Assembly: GCA_944389195.1 (NCBI GenBank)
Contig: CALXLM010000025.1
Span: forward strand, 59,602-123,601
Origin: an uncultured Opitutales bacterium
GTDB lineage: Bacteria > Verrucomicrobiota > Verrucomicrobiia > Opitutales > Intestinicryptomonadaceae
Reading direction: 5' to 3'
Length of the DNA stretch: 64,000 bases
The stretch's first letter is position 1. Every line of letters begins with the position of its first letter. The translations under genes and the position numbers were made by a program. Positions 8,774 through 17,786 of the stretch are shown here, piece after piece. Under the pieces are notes generated by a model. The model ran no database searches. It saw nothing but the letters and a program-made list of their open reading frames with translations, and was not told the origin of the DNA.

Positions 8774-9409
8774 ATGTTTCAGGATAGCCCAGTTTTTTCA
8801 GTAGCGTCGCTGGCCGTGGCGGTATGGCTTTTCTATATGTGGCTGGGCGACTGCCGCCACTACTGCAGGACGGGAAGCGAACGCAGGGGCGCATTCGAGG
8901 GCGCGTATCCCGCGCCGGCCGGACTTGTCGCTGTCGGGGTGGTTTGCGCGCTCGCGCTTCTTTTTGTAAATTCTGCGGCGGAGCGTTTTCTCGGTGTCAC
9001 TTGCGACCAGACGAAAGTGGCGCCATGGGCTTTGCTGTCATGGATCGGGGCGGCGTTTGTTGAGGAATTGATTTTTCGCGGCTATCTCGTCGTGCGCGGC
9101 AGGGGAAAATTAGCGCTGGCGGCAAGTATTCTTTTCTTTTCATTCGTGTTTGCGGCGGGGCATCCATTTTTGTGGAATTACGAAGTCAGCGAGGGGGGAT
9201 CTATTTTTTCCGGGAAGTGGTCGTTTACCCCATCGGTGCAGGCCCTCATAAACACGCTTGCCATATTTGAATGCTCTCTCTTGTTTTACGCGCTTCGCTT
9301 TGCGCCCCAAAATAAAACACGCTCGCTTATTCCGTGTATATGCGCCCATGCTGCGTATAATTGCGGCGTGTTTGCGGTAAAAGCCTTCCAAGGATTTGTG
9401 GAATGGTAA
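8774..9409 (+). CDS. CPBP-family intramembrane glutamic protease (Abi/Rce1-like)
   Basis: A 211-residue polytopic membrane protein with the CPBP (Rce1/Abi) motifs in order: FVEELIFRGYL (EExxxR, catalytic Glu pair), FAAGH in the following segment and CAHAAYN (HxxxN) near the C-terminus. Members cleave prenylated proteins or small peptides in the membrane; bacterial substrates are mostly unknown. Its stop overlaps the dus start by 7 bases, so translation is coupled. It follows a small single-span protein by 15 bases. Confidence 0.85.
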   Translation: MFQDSPVFSVASLAVAVWLFYMWLGDCRHYCRTGSERRGAFEGAYPAPAGLVAVGVVCALALLFVNSAAERFLGVTCDQTKVAPWALLSWIGAAFVEELIFRGYLVVRGRGKLALAASILFFSFVFAAGHPFLWNYEVSEGGSIFSGKWSFTPSVQALINTLAIFECSLLFYALRFAPQNKTRSLIPCICAHAAYNCGVFAVKAFQGFVEW

Positions 9410-10356
9410 GCTTTTTGAAAAAAAATTTTCTCTTTTTGGCCCCGATGGCGGGCTTTTCCGACAGCGCATGCAGGCGAATATGCCGCGAATACGGAGCGGA
9501 CGGGGCTGTGACGGAATTTGTATATGCGGGCGCCGTTTTGCGCGGAATTGAAAGCGCGTTTGAAAAAATAGCGTTTTGCGAAAGCGAACGCCCCGTGGGA
9601 ATACAGATTTTCGGATCCGATCAGCAAGAGTTGGCTGATGCGGCGGTTTTGCTGGAGGAGAAATTCGCGCCCGATTTTATCGACATAAATTTCGGATGTC
9701 CCGCCCCGAACGCCACGTCGGCCGGAGCGGGCGCGTTCCTTTTAAAAAATCCCCCCGCAATGTATTCGATGGTGTCGTCGGTGGCGGCGGTTCTTAAGCG
9801 CACGCCCGTGACTGTAAAAATGCGGACCGGCTGGGATTTGTCGTCGATACTCCTACCCGATGCTGCCAGGGCGTTGGCCGACGCCGGCGCGGAAATGATA
9901 ACGATTCACGGGCGTACGAAATCTATGGCTTATGGCGGAGAAGCCGACTGGAAGCTTATAGAGCTGACAGCAAACGTGTCGCCGATTCCGGTAATAGGAA
10001 ACGGTTCGGTGGAAAAAAGATCCGGAAACCAGCTTAACAGTTCGGCTTGCGCGGGTTTTATGGTAGGGCGCGCGGCGCTCGGAAATCCCTGGATTTTCAG
10101 CGAAATAAAGGCGAGAATGCATGGCGCGGAATTTTCAGGGCCGTCGCCTGCGGAACGCGCGAGTCTGGCTCTGCGGTACGCGGAACTTGTTTCGAACGGG
10201 ACGAGGTCGGGCATAAGCCGCGAAAATATTTCGCATGCAAAGCCCCAAATAATGCGTTTTCTAAGGGAAGCGGCGGGGTTTAAAAAGCTTAGGGCAAATA
10301 TTAAAAACATAAAAACTTTGGAAGAATTGAGGGAAATGTTATGCGCGTATGTCTAA
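9403..10356 (+). CDS. dus: tRNA-dihydrouridine synthase
   Basis: A 317-residue FMN-dependent enzyme that reduces uridine to dihydrouridine in tRNA D-loops. The start is ATG 9403 (MVSFLKKN), overlapping the upstream stop, because the family begins just before LAPMAGFSD. Motifs: LAPMAGFSD, DINFGCPAPNA with the catalytic Cys, VTVKMRTGW, ITIHGRTK, PVIGNGSV and the FMN-phosphate site FMVGRAALGNPWIF. The C-terminal helical tRNA-binding domain is present (HAKPQIMRFL). It is closest to DusB by layout, but the subtype is not certain. It overlaps the following TPR gene by 16 bases. Confidence 0.93.
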   Translation: MVSFLKKNFLFLAPMAGFSDSACRRICREYGADGAVTEFVYAGAVLRGIESAFEKIAFCESERPVGIQIFGSDQQELADAAVLLEEKFAPDFIDINFGCPAPNATSAGAGAFLLKNPPAMYSMVSSVAAVLKRTPVTVKMRTGWDLSSILLPDAARALADAGAEMITIHGRTKSMAYGGEADWKLIELTANVSPIPVIGNGSVEKRSGNQLNSSACAGFMVGRAALGNPWIFSEIKARMHGAEFSGPSPAERASLALRYAELVSNGTRSGISRENISHAKPQIMRFLREAAGFKKLRANIKNIKTLEELREMLCAYV

Positions 10357-11570
10357 CGGTTTTGGTTTGGCTGGTGTCTGCCGCGGCTGTTTTTGCCGAA
10401 AGCCAGGCGGAGTTCTTCGCAAGCGGAATGAAGTATTTTCTCAGGCACGACTATTCCGCCGCGCGCGAAATGTTTTCTCATTCGGCCGAGGCTCCGGGGG
10501 AATACGGCGCGCTTTCCATGTTTTACTTGGCTTCGATTGCCGCCTTTAATGGGGATCCGTCGGCGTGCGACTTGTTTGAGCGCTCGCTTAAAAATCCGCC
10601 CAAGGGTTCTTTGAATAAAGTTGCCGCCCAGTATGCAAAATTCGCGCTTGCGAACGGGGAGTATGCCAGGTTTTTAAAGGCCGCCGCTCCGATTGTTGAA
10701 TCTGGCAATTCGGATTCCCTTGTGGATTGGTACTATGCGGAGGCGCTCTACGATTCCGGCGAAAAGGCTAAAGCCGTTTCGTTTTGGAGAAAGGCGGTTG
10801 ATAAGTATTTTTGCCAACCGGACGCCGTGGGAGCCGACGTATTTGTCGATTCGGCATGTTCCGGCGGAAAATTGGCTGCCGAATTTCCTCCGGCGTCCCT
10901 TCCGGATTCGTCTCCTGCGGCCCGTGCTCGCGCAGAAATTTTAAAGGGCGAAAAAATTTCGCAGCCGCATTCGCAGATAAGCGCCTATGCCCTCGTCAAA
11001 CTTGCGGAATCTGGTGCAAAAACGGACGCCAAACTGCTGGCCGAAGCCGTATATGAATGCCGCGACGCGCCGTTTGCATGGAGGGGGTATCTTGCGCTCT
11101 CTCGCGGCGCGGCCGAAAGCAAAAACTACGCCGACGCCGAAACGTATGCCCGCGACGCCGAAACGTTGGCTCCTCCGGATTCGAAACAGATGCTTGAAGT
11201 CTATATGGCTCTCGGGGACGCCCTTCGGCTCGAAAAAAAATATCCGGACGCGCTTTATTATTACCAGAAGATTTTTATGGACCGCAAAAGTTTGGGCGAA
11301 ATGGCCGCCGAGTCTCTATATAAAGCCGGGCTGTGTTGGTACGAACAGGGCGAATGGGGCAAGGCGCACGCGTATTTCGAGCGCGTTTTTGTCAGCTATT
11401 TCAATTTTGAATACTGGGGGGCGCGCGCTTATTACTACGATGCGCGCGCGCTTTTTTCGCTCGGGCTGAGGCGCGACGCCAACGCCACTCTCGTGGAGTA
11501 TTTCAGAAGGGCTAAGGACAGGAAATCGGATATTTACAGGCAGGCGAGAGCTTTTTACGAGGGCATATAG
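10341..11570 (+). CDS. exported TPR-repeat protein
   Basis: A 409-residue protein with a signal peptide (MRVCLTVLVWLVSAAAVFA) followed by tetratricopeptide-like helix pairs through most of its length. They are clearest at about residues 25-60, 125-165 and 250-400 (for example YADAETYARDAETLAPPD, KKYPDALYYYQKIF and GEWGKAHAYFERVF). TPR arrays mediate protein-protein interactions. Periplasmic examples serve in envelope assembly or as scaffolds, but nothing specific points to a role here. Its start overlaps dus by 16 bases, so it is translationally coupled to a CPBP-dus-TPR unit. Confidence 0.8.
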   Translation: MRVCLTVLVWLVSAAAVFAESQAEFFASGMKYFLRHDYSAAREMFSHSAEAPGEYGALSMFYLASIAAFNGDPSACDLFERSLKNPPKGSLNKVAAQYAKFALANGEYARFLKAAAPIVESGNSDSLVDWYYAEALYDSGEKAKAVSFWRKAVDKYFCQPDAVGADVFVDSACSGGKLAAEFPPASLPDSSPAARARAEILKGEKISQPHSQISAYALVKLAESGAKTDAKLLAEAVYECRDAPFAWRGYLALSRGAAESKNYADAETYARDAETLAPPDSKQMLEVYMALGDALRLEKKYPDALYYYQKIFMDRKSLGEMAAESLYKAGLCWYEQGEWGKAHAYFERVFVSYFNFEYWGARAYYYDARALFSLGLRRDANATLVEYFRRAKDRKSDIYRQARAFYEGI

Positions 11571-11624
11571 GACAATATGGCTTTTATGCTTGAATATGTT
11601 TAGCCAGGCTGTAGGTTTTAGCCT

Positions 11625-12647
11625 ATGGACAGGAGAAAATTCTTAAAAAACGCCGCCGCAATTGCCGGCGCGTCCGTTTCGGGGTCCGCCATGGCGGCTA
11701 GCGTTTCGGGAAAAAAATCGGTGAAGTTCAGCGTGTTTTCGGATTTGCATTTCCGGGAGGGCGACTATAATTGGGCTACAAAGCGCCTCGCCCAAATCCT
11801 CGAAAGGGCAAAGCGCAACAACGTGGATTTTGTAATACATTGCGGCGACTTTTGCCACAACGTTAAAACCGCCAGCCCGGTATTAGAACCCTTTAACTCC
11901 TTTGAAATTCCCACTTACCACGTAATGGGAAACCACGATTTTGAAGCCACCAAAACTCTCGAAGAGGTTTGCAGCGCATATATGATGTCGAAAACCGGGA
12001 ATTTTTATTCTTTCGACGTCAGCGATTTCAGATTTATCGTTTTGGATACAAATTATTTTAGGCGCAAAAACGGAGAATTAATGCATTACGCTTCGTCAAG
12101 CGCGTATGAAAAATGCCACCAAAAAGAAGCCCTGTTGCCTCCGGAACAATTGGAATTTTTAAGGCAAAAGCTTCTGACGGCAAAAGGGCCGTGCGTCGTA
12201 TTTTCGCATCACGGATTCAAGTACACAAGCGGTATAATAAACGCTTCGGAAGTGCTGAGCGTGCTTTTTGCATCGCAGCGGTTCCCCGCAATGTGGATAA
12301 ACGGGCATCACCATAGAAACAGCTTGAAACTTATCAACCAAACGGCTTTCTTCAATCTAAACAGCACCACTTCTGAATGGGTGCCTAATCCGCACAGCGC
12401 GTATCCCGAAGAGATTATGAAGAAGTGTCCCGTTTCAAAGCACGAACTCCTCTTCGACAAACCCGTCCACGCCATAGTTTCCGTCACGATTGACGGAGAG
12501 TTTGACATAGACGGCATGCAGGGCGGCATGTTCATGGGAATAACTCCGGAAATGACGGGAAACAAGTCACACGATTCCGAGGGCCTCCCGTGCGACGCAA
12601 GCGTGCTGTCTTCGCATTTTAAGCTTTACGCTCCGAAGGCGTCGTAA
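11625..12647 (+). CDS. Tat-exported calcineurin-like metallophosphoesterase
   Basis: A 340-residue protein beginning with a twin-arginine signal (MDRRKFLKNAAAIAGASVSG), so it is probably exported folded. The five metal-binding blocks of the calcineurin-like superfamily are all visible: FSDLHF, HCGDFCHN, MGNHDF, VFSHHG and INGHHHRN, giving a binuclear metal site. It would hydrolyse a phosphomonoester or diester in the periplasm; the substrate is unknown. It is followed by a 211-base gap, and its position 54 bases after the TPR gene allows co-transcription. Confidence 0.85.
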   Translation: MDRRKFLKNAAAIAGASVSGSAMAASVSGKKSVKFSVFSDLHFREGDYNWATKRLAQILERAKRNNVDFVIHCGDFCHNVKTASPVLEPFNSFEIPTYHVMGNHDFEATKTLEEVCSAYMMSKTGNFYSFDVSDFRFIVLDTNYFRRKNGELMHYASSSAYEKCHQKEALLPPEQLEFLRQKLLTAKGPCVVFSHHGFKYTSGIINASEVLSVLFASQRFPAMWINGHHHRNSLKLINQTAFFNLNSTTSEWVPNPHSAYPEEIMKKCPVSKHELLFDKPVHAIVSVTIDGEFDIDGMQGGMFMGITPEMTGNKSHDSEGLPCDASVLSSHFKLYAPKAS

Positions 12648-12858
12648 TTCGGGCGGCTGTTGCGCGCGGCGGCGCGTATACTTCTGCACAACGCGTTTAC
12701 GCGTGAGCGTGCCGAATTTAAAGTGCGTTCGCAGGCAATAATAGTAAAAGGGCGGACAACCCTCCTATATGCAAATGTTTTTGCAGAATTTTGACTTTTT
12801 AATTTGATATGCCACATATGGATTGACTACCGCATAAAAGATATAATGTTTTATCGAG

Positions 12859-13704
12859 ATGATTCTTATAGCAGACAGCGGTACTACAAAAACTGATTGG
12901 AGGGCGATTGAAAATTCGAATACGGTTTTGCCCATATCGACCGAGGGAATAAACCCCGTATTTCAAGCTCCGGAAAAGTTAAACGACATATTGGCCAACA
13001 CGCTCGGTTCGCAGATAAATCTTAGCGAAGTGTCGAAAGTGTACTTTTACAGCGCGGGCATTTCGGCTTCGCACGAAGCCACGTCCGCGTTGATGTCTGC
13101 ATTCGAGTTAAACTTTAAAAACTGCGAATTTTTTGTCGAGACCGACAAATTGGGCGCGGCAAGGGCTCTTTGCGGTCGGTCTGCCGGAATTGCATGCATA
13201 ATGGGCACGGGATCAAATTCATGTTTTTACGACGGTGAAAAAATAACCGACGATAATGTCGGCGGGGGGTTTATACTCGGAGACGAGGGCGGTGGAGCGT
13301 CTTTGGGCAAAAGGCTTTTGTCGGATTTTATACGGGGGCTTTTGCCCGCGGAAATATCCGCGGAACTGCGCGGACGTTTCGGACTCGACTATTTCAAAAT
13401 AGTTGACAACGTTTACAAACGCCCTATGCCGAACCGCTATTTGGCGTCGTTCGCCCCGTTTATATACGAATTTTTGGGGCACCCCTATGTTTTCGATTTG
13501 GTCGATTCTCAGTTCGATTCGTTCGTGAAGCGCAATCTTCTCAGATACGATCTGAAAAAATATACGGTAAACGCGGTCGGTTCGATAGCGCACTTTTTCG
13601 TCGGCATATTGGGGGGGGCAATAGAGCGCAACGGGGGAAGGCTCGGAACCGTGTTAAAGTTTCCCATCGAAAAACTTGTTGAATACCATTCTCAGGACCT
13701 TTAA
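12859..13704 (+). CDS. BadF/BcrA-type ATPase, N-acetylglucosamine kinase-like
   Basis: A 281-residue ASKHA-fold kinase. The phosphate-1 loop is at the N-terminus (LIADSGTTKTDW), a second phosphate loop is IMGTGSNSC, and a Gly-rich turn (LGDEGGGASLG) follows. The size and the short N-terminus match the BadF/BadG family proteins annotated as N-acetylglucosamine or glucosamine kinases rather than the Fe-S activator ATPases, since no activator Cys pair is seen. It lies 3 bases upstream of an MFS transporter, suggesting a sugar-import and phosphorylation pair, perhaps linked to amino-sugar recycling next to glmS. A TATAAT hexamer ends 11 bases before the ATG. Confidence 0.8.
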   Translation: MILIADSGTTKTDWRAIENSNTVLPISTEGINPVFQAPEKLNDILANTLGSQINLSEVSKVYFYSAGISASHEATSALMSAFELNFKNCEFFVETDKLGAARALCGRSAGIACIMGTGSNSCFYDGEKITDDNVGGGFILGDEGGGASLGKRLLSDFIRGLLPAEISAELRGRFGLDYFKIVDNVYKRPMPNRYLASFAPFIYEFLGHPYVFDLVDSQFDSFVKRNLLRYDLKKYTVNAVGSIAHFFVGILGGAIERNGGRLGTVLKFPIEKLVEYHSQDL

Positions 13705-13707
13705 AAA

Positions 13708-15018
13708 ATGAGTTTTTTTAAACCCGACACCGAAAGCCCCTCCTATAAATGGGAGATACTTGCCTTTCTATGGGTCGCGTTTTTCTTGAACCAGGCCGAC
13801 AGGCAGATTTTTAATGTGCTGCTTACGTCGATTCAGTGCGACATGCGCCTTACCGACGCGCAAATGGGGCTTATTGCAACCGTTTTCAACTTTGCGTTTG
13901 CCGCACTGGTGCCGATATCCGGATTGTTAGGCGACAGAATCAGCAAAAGAAACATTCTCGTTTTCAGCATACTACTATGGAGCGCTGCGACGTCGATGAC
14001 GGGGCTCAGCACCACGGTATGGATGTTTATACTTTTTAGAAGCCTCGCCACCGGAATGGGAGAGGCCGCATTCGGCCCGGCCTACATATCGACTCTCGCC
14101 GATTACCACAAGGAAACCAGGGCTCTGGCGATGAGCATACACCAAACTTCGTATTATTTCGGAGTCATAGCAAGTAGCGTAATCGCCACCTATATCGGAG
14201 GTCTTTTTGGCTGGAGAATCGCATTTGTGATTTTCGGTTCTGTGGGCGTACTGCACGGACTTTTGATGCTCGCGCGCATGCGGGATAAGAAACGCTCCGG
14301 CCCCGCGCACGCGCGCGCCGCCGCGCCGCAAGGCGGTTCAGGCGCCTCAAATGCGGCCTCCCGCAAAATAGGCCTGTGGGATTCAATTAAAATAATATTT
14401 TGCGTGCCGACGGCCGTAATTTTGATGATAAGTTTCAGCGGTTTGATTTTCGTTCTAACAGGATATTTAACATGGATGCCTGCGTATCTGGAAATCGACA
14501 TTGGCATGTCCAAGGAGGCCGCCGCTTTTAACGCGACTTTTTACACCCATTTGGCGGCTTTTGCGGGGGTTGTGCTTGCCGGTAGGATGTCGGATTTACT
14601 GGCATTAAAAAATCCTGCAAACAGAATTCTGTTGCAAAGCGCCGGTCTTTTTTTTGCAGTTCCGTTTATAATACTCATGGGAAGCGCGTCGGAGCAGTCG
14701 CTGATATTGGCGGGGCTTGCGGGCTTCGGCTTTACTCGAGCGTTCTTTGATGCCAACACATATCCTGTGTTGTACGACGTCATTCCAGAAAAATACAGAA
14801 GTTCGGCGTCGGGAATCATGATGATGGCGGGTTTTGGCTTCGGCTCGCTTTCGGCTTTCATATTGGGAGCGCTCAAGCCGGTTTTGGGGTTGAGTTTGGG
14901 AATATCGCTCCTTTCCGCTGTTTGGCTTCCATGTTCCGCACTGCTTTTTATTGCCTATAAGTTTACCTACAAGCGCGATTTTATGAAACGCGCCACAGTG
15001 GACGCCTCAAGCGAATAG
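13708..15018 (+). CDS. MFS transporter, sugar/sugar-acid type
   Basis: A 436-residue 12-span major-facilitator protein. NQADRQIFNVLL in the first helix and GDRISKRN between helices 2 and 3 (the MFS loop signature), plus the RSLATGMGEAAFGP segment, resemble the hexuronate/galactonate (ACS) branch and related putative sugar importers. It is translated directly after the BadF-type kinase (3-base gap, with an AGGA upstream), so the substrate is probably a sugar that the kinase phosphorylates. A close paralogue lies at 54786-56054; both share the QTSYYFGVI and FDANTYPVLYDVIP segments. Substrate is unknown. Confidence 0.85.
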   Translation: MSFFKPDTESPSYKWEILAFLWVAFFLNQADRQIFNVLLTSIQCDMRLTDAQMGLIATVFNFAFAALVPISGLLGDRISKRNILVFSILLWSAATSMTGLSTTVWMFILFRSLATGMGEAAFGPAYISTLADYHKETRALAMSIHQTSYYFGVIASSVIATYIGGLFGWRIAFVIFGSVGVLHGLLMLARMRDKKRSGPAHARAAAPQGGSGASNAASRKIGLWDSIKIIFCVPTAVILMISFSGLIFVLTGYLTWMPAYLEIDIGMSKEAAAFNATFYTHLAAFAGVVLAGRMSDLLALKNPANRILLQSAGLFFAVPFIILMGSASEQSLILAGLAGFGFTRAFFDANTYPVLYDVIPEKYRSSASGIMMMAGFGFGSLSAFILGALKPVLGLSLGISLLSAVWLPCSALLFIAYKFTYKRDFMKRATVDASSE

Positions 15019-15109
15019 TTTGCGGCTTATTGCCTTGCGGAATGCGTATTTTCACGGGAACGTATAGCGCATTTGTGGAAGGGAAAAACGCCGGCCGACA
15101 TGGAATAAT

Positions 15110-16957
15110 TTATTCCACGGTGACAGCCTTTGCGAGATTGCGCGGTTTATCCACATCGCAACCCCGCGACCGCGCGATATAGTACGCCAAAAGCTGCAGT
15201 GGGACCGTCGCGACTATCCCCCTTATCGATTCGTGGACTCTCGGCATGGCTATTACGTCGTCTGCTATGCCGTCGAAGAGTTCGGGGCGGTCGGTGACGG
15301 CGATAATCGGGCCTTTTCTGGCCTTTATCTCCTGCGCGTTAGAAACTATTTTGAGGGAGATGTCGTCGGAATTCGCAAGTATGACCGACGGGCATTCCGG
15401 GCATACGAGGGCAATGGGGCCGTGTTTCATCTCCGCAGCGGGATACCCTTCGGCGTGTATGTATGAAATTTCCTTCAGCTTAAGCGCGCCCTCGAGCGCT
15501 ATGGGAAATTCGGCAAGCCTTCCAAGAAACAGGAAGTCCTCGTAGGAAGTGTATTTTTGGGCGATTTTTTCTATGCCGGAGGCTTTCGCAAGAACGCTTT
15601 CGACCGCCCGCGGAAGGGAGTTTATGGCCGAAACTATTTCGCGTCCAGCCGCGAAGGAGAGATCGCGCATTCTGCCGATATAGAGCGCCACAAGCAGGCA
15701 AATTGCTATTTGCGAAGTGAATGCCTTTGTGGAAGCCACGCCGATTTCCTTGCCCGCATATTGGTATAGTCCGCCGTCCGATTCCCTCGATATCGTCGAA
15801 CCGACCGAGTTGGTGATTGCCAGGGTTCTAAATCCTTTGCGCTTCGACTCCCTTAGCGCCTCAAGGGTGTCTATTGTCTCTCCGCTTTGGCTTATTACAA
15901 AAACGAGCGTATTTTTATCGAGCGGAGCGTTCCTATATCTGAACTCGCTTGCGTATTCGACGTCGACTGGAATGCGCGCGTATTTTTCGATGAGATATTC
16001 GGCGGCAAGACAGGCGTGCCAGGCTGTTCCGCAAGCGCAAAAAAGTATTCTGTCAAACTGTCTCAATTCGTTCGGGGTGATGTTGAGGCCGCTGAGCTTT
16101 GCCGTTGACATGTCGTCGGATATTCGTCCCCTTATTGCGTTTTCGAGGGCTTTGGGCTGCTCGAATATCTCCTTTTCCATGTAGGTGTCGAATCCGCCGA
16201 GTTCCGCGTTTTCAAGCTCCCAGTCGATTTCGTTTACGCGCACGTCAACCGGAGCGTTGGACACTGTCACAATGTCGCAGTTATCGCGCGTAATCGAGGC
16301 TATCTGACCGTCTTCAAGGTAAATAACGTTGGAGGCCCTTCCGGCGAATCCGAGAATGTCGCTCGAAACCAAATATTCGTTTTTACCGACGCCTATTATT
16401 AGGGGAGAACCTTTTCTGGCGGCTATCATCTCGTCGGGGCAGAGTTTGCTGATAACCGCGAATCCGTATGTTCCTTCAATATGGCGCAGCGTTTTTCGCA
16501 CGGCCTCGAGAAACCGGTTTTCGGAGTCTGGGGGAGTCCTGTGCTCGTAATGGTAGGCTATTAGGTTTACTAAAGTTTCCGTATCGGTCTGGCTGGAAAA
16601 GCTATATCCCTTGTCGAGGAGAAACTTCTTTATGTTTTCGTAATTCTCTATAATGCCGTTGTGCACTATCGCAAAATTGCCGTCGCTCGACACATGGGGG
16701 TGTGCATTGGCGTCGGTGACTCCCCCGTGAGTCGCCCAGCGGGTATGGCTTATCCCCATTGTCGCCCTAAAAGGGTGTTTGTCCACTTCCTCGGCAAGTA
16801 CGGATACTCGGCCTTTTTTCTTTTTTACGTCGAGCGTTCCGTTGTCCAAGAGGGCGAGTCCGGCGGAGTCGTATCCGCGGTATTCAAGTTTAAGCAGGCC
16901 TTCTATTAAAATCGGGGTGGCGTCGCGGCACCCTATATATCCGGTTATTCCACACAT
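15110..16957 (-). CDS. glmS: glutamine-fructose-6-phosphate aminotransferase (isomerising)
   Basis: A 615-residue cytoplasmic enzyme making glucosamine-6-phosphate from fructose-6-phosphate and glutamine, the first step to UDP-GlcNAc. The N-terminal class-II glutamine amidotransferase domain begins MCGITGYIG (Cys1 nucleophile after Met removal) with THTRW-like SHTRWATHG. Two SIS domains follow (about 290-430 and 460-600; ISQSGETIDTL is the sugar-phosphate loop) and the C-terminus ends DKPRNLAKAVTVE. The length is that of the family. No glmS ribozyme is visible upstream. It converges with the MFS gene, leaving a 91-base gap. Confidence 0.97.
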   Translation of the reverse strand: MCGITGYIGCRDATPILIEGLLKLEYRGYDSAGLALLDNGTLDVKKKKGRVSVLAEEVDKHPFRATMGISHTRWATHGGVTDANAHPHVSSDGNFAIVHNGIIENYENIKKFLLDKGYSFSSQTDTETLVNLIAYHYEHRTPPDSENRFLEAVRKTLRHIEGTYGFAVISKLCPDEMIAARKGSPLIIGVGKNEYLVSSDILGFAGRASNVIYLEDGQIASITRDNCDIVTVSNAPVDVRVNEIDWELENAELGGFDTYMEKEIFEQPKALENAIRGRISDDMSTAKLSGLNITPNELRQFDRILFCACGTAWHACLAAEYLIEKYARIPVDVEYASEFRYRNAPLDKNTLVFVISQSGETIDTLEALRESKRKGFRTLAITNSVGSTISRESDGGLYQYAGKEIGVASTKAFTSQIAICLLVALYIGRMRDLSFAAGREIVSAINSLPRAVESVLAKASGIEKIAQKYTSYEDFLFLGRLAEFPIALEGALKLKEISYIHAEGYPAAEMKHGPIALVCPECPSVILANSDDISLKIVSNAQEIKARKGPIIAVTDRPELFDGIADDVIAMPRVHESIRGIVATVPLQLLAYYIARSRGCDVDKPRNLAKAVTVE

Positions 16958-17207
16958 AAAATAAATTATTGTATAAAAAATGCATTTAGTTATATTATTT
17001 TGACACTTGCAAGCTTATTTAGTTCTGGTGTTTCTTATCGGAAGAATGTGGGCAAAGGCCTTGTCGATTGCAAAAAACACATGTACGCATTAATTGAAAA
17101 CCATACGGCAGCGCGTTAAAAATCTTAGCAGGGAAGGGAAAATGCTTGAAAACGAAAGGCGCCGCCCTAAAAATTTTCCCGATACTTTTTTCTAATAGGC
17201 AAATATA

Positions 17208-17780
17208 ATGAAGAATTTAATTGTATTATTTTCCGCGGCGTATGCGGTATTGGCCGCAAATGCCGCGCAGGCGCAGTCCCTTGCTGACATGCAGCAGGAT
17301 ATGGCGGATTTAAAGCGCCAAGTGGGAAGCCTTCGCTTGGAGGTCGAGCAGGTCATGCGAGAAAAGGAAGCTCTCGAGCGCAAAATCAGGCAGATGGAAT
17401 CGGCCGGGGCTTCGGGGGATCTCGTCCGCTCCCAGATGGCCTCTGTGCGCTCCGATGTGACGTCGCAAAACGAGGCGCTAAAACGCGAGATTATTTCGCT
17501 CGTGAAAAAGGATATGGAAAGTCTCGCCTCGCAGACGAACGACGCCATCGAGAAGCTTGCCAAAGCCATAGGCCAGCGCCCGCAGGCTCCGATGCCGACG
17601 ACATTCGGGGACGACTACCCAAAAATGGGCATTCCGTACACCGTGAAACCGGGAGACACGCTCGGGAAAATCGCCCGCCAGTACAATTCGAAAATTAAAT
17701 GGATTCAAGACGCAAACAAGATAGCCGATCCCAACAAGGGGCTGCGCGTCGGAGATTCTATATTTATCCCTCAAAATTGA
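17208..17780 (+). CDS. exported coiled-coil LysM protein
   Basis: A 190-residue protein with a signal peptide (MKNLIVLFSAAYAVLAANAAQA), a long coiled coil at about residues 25-120 (MQQDMADLKRQVGSLRLEVE and heptads beyond) and a single C-terminal LysM domain (IPYTVKPGDTLGKIARQYN to VGDSIFIPQN). LysM binds peptidoglycan, so it is probably a periplasmic cell-wall protein of structural or regulatory role. It is immediately followed (6 bases) by parB. The start codon overlaps a TATAATG sequence. Confidence 0.82.
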   Translation: MKNLIVLFSAAYAVLAANAAQAQSLADMQQDMADLKRQVGSLRLEVEQVMREKEALERKIRQMESAGASGDLVRSQMASVRSDVTSQNEALKREIISLVKKDMESLASQTNDAIEKLAKAIGQRPQAPMPTTFGDDYPKMGIPYTVKPGDTLGKIARQYNSKIKWIQDANKIADPNKGLRVGDSIFIPQN

Positions 17781-17786
17781 ACGCAT

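Noticed and set aside
16958..17207. glmS ribozyme or other riboswitch upstream of glmS
   Set aside because: The 5' region shows none of the conserved core pairing elements, and glmS ribozymes are mostly confined to Gram-positive bacteria.
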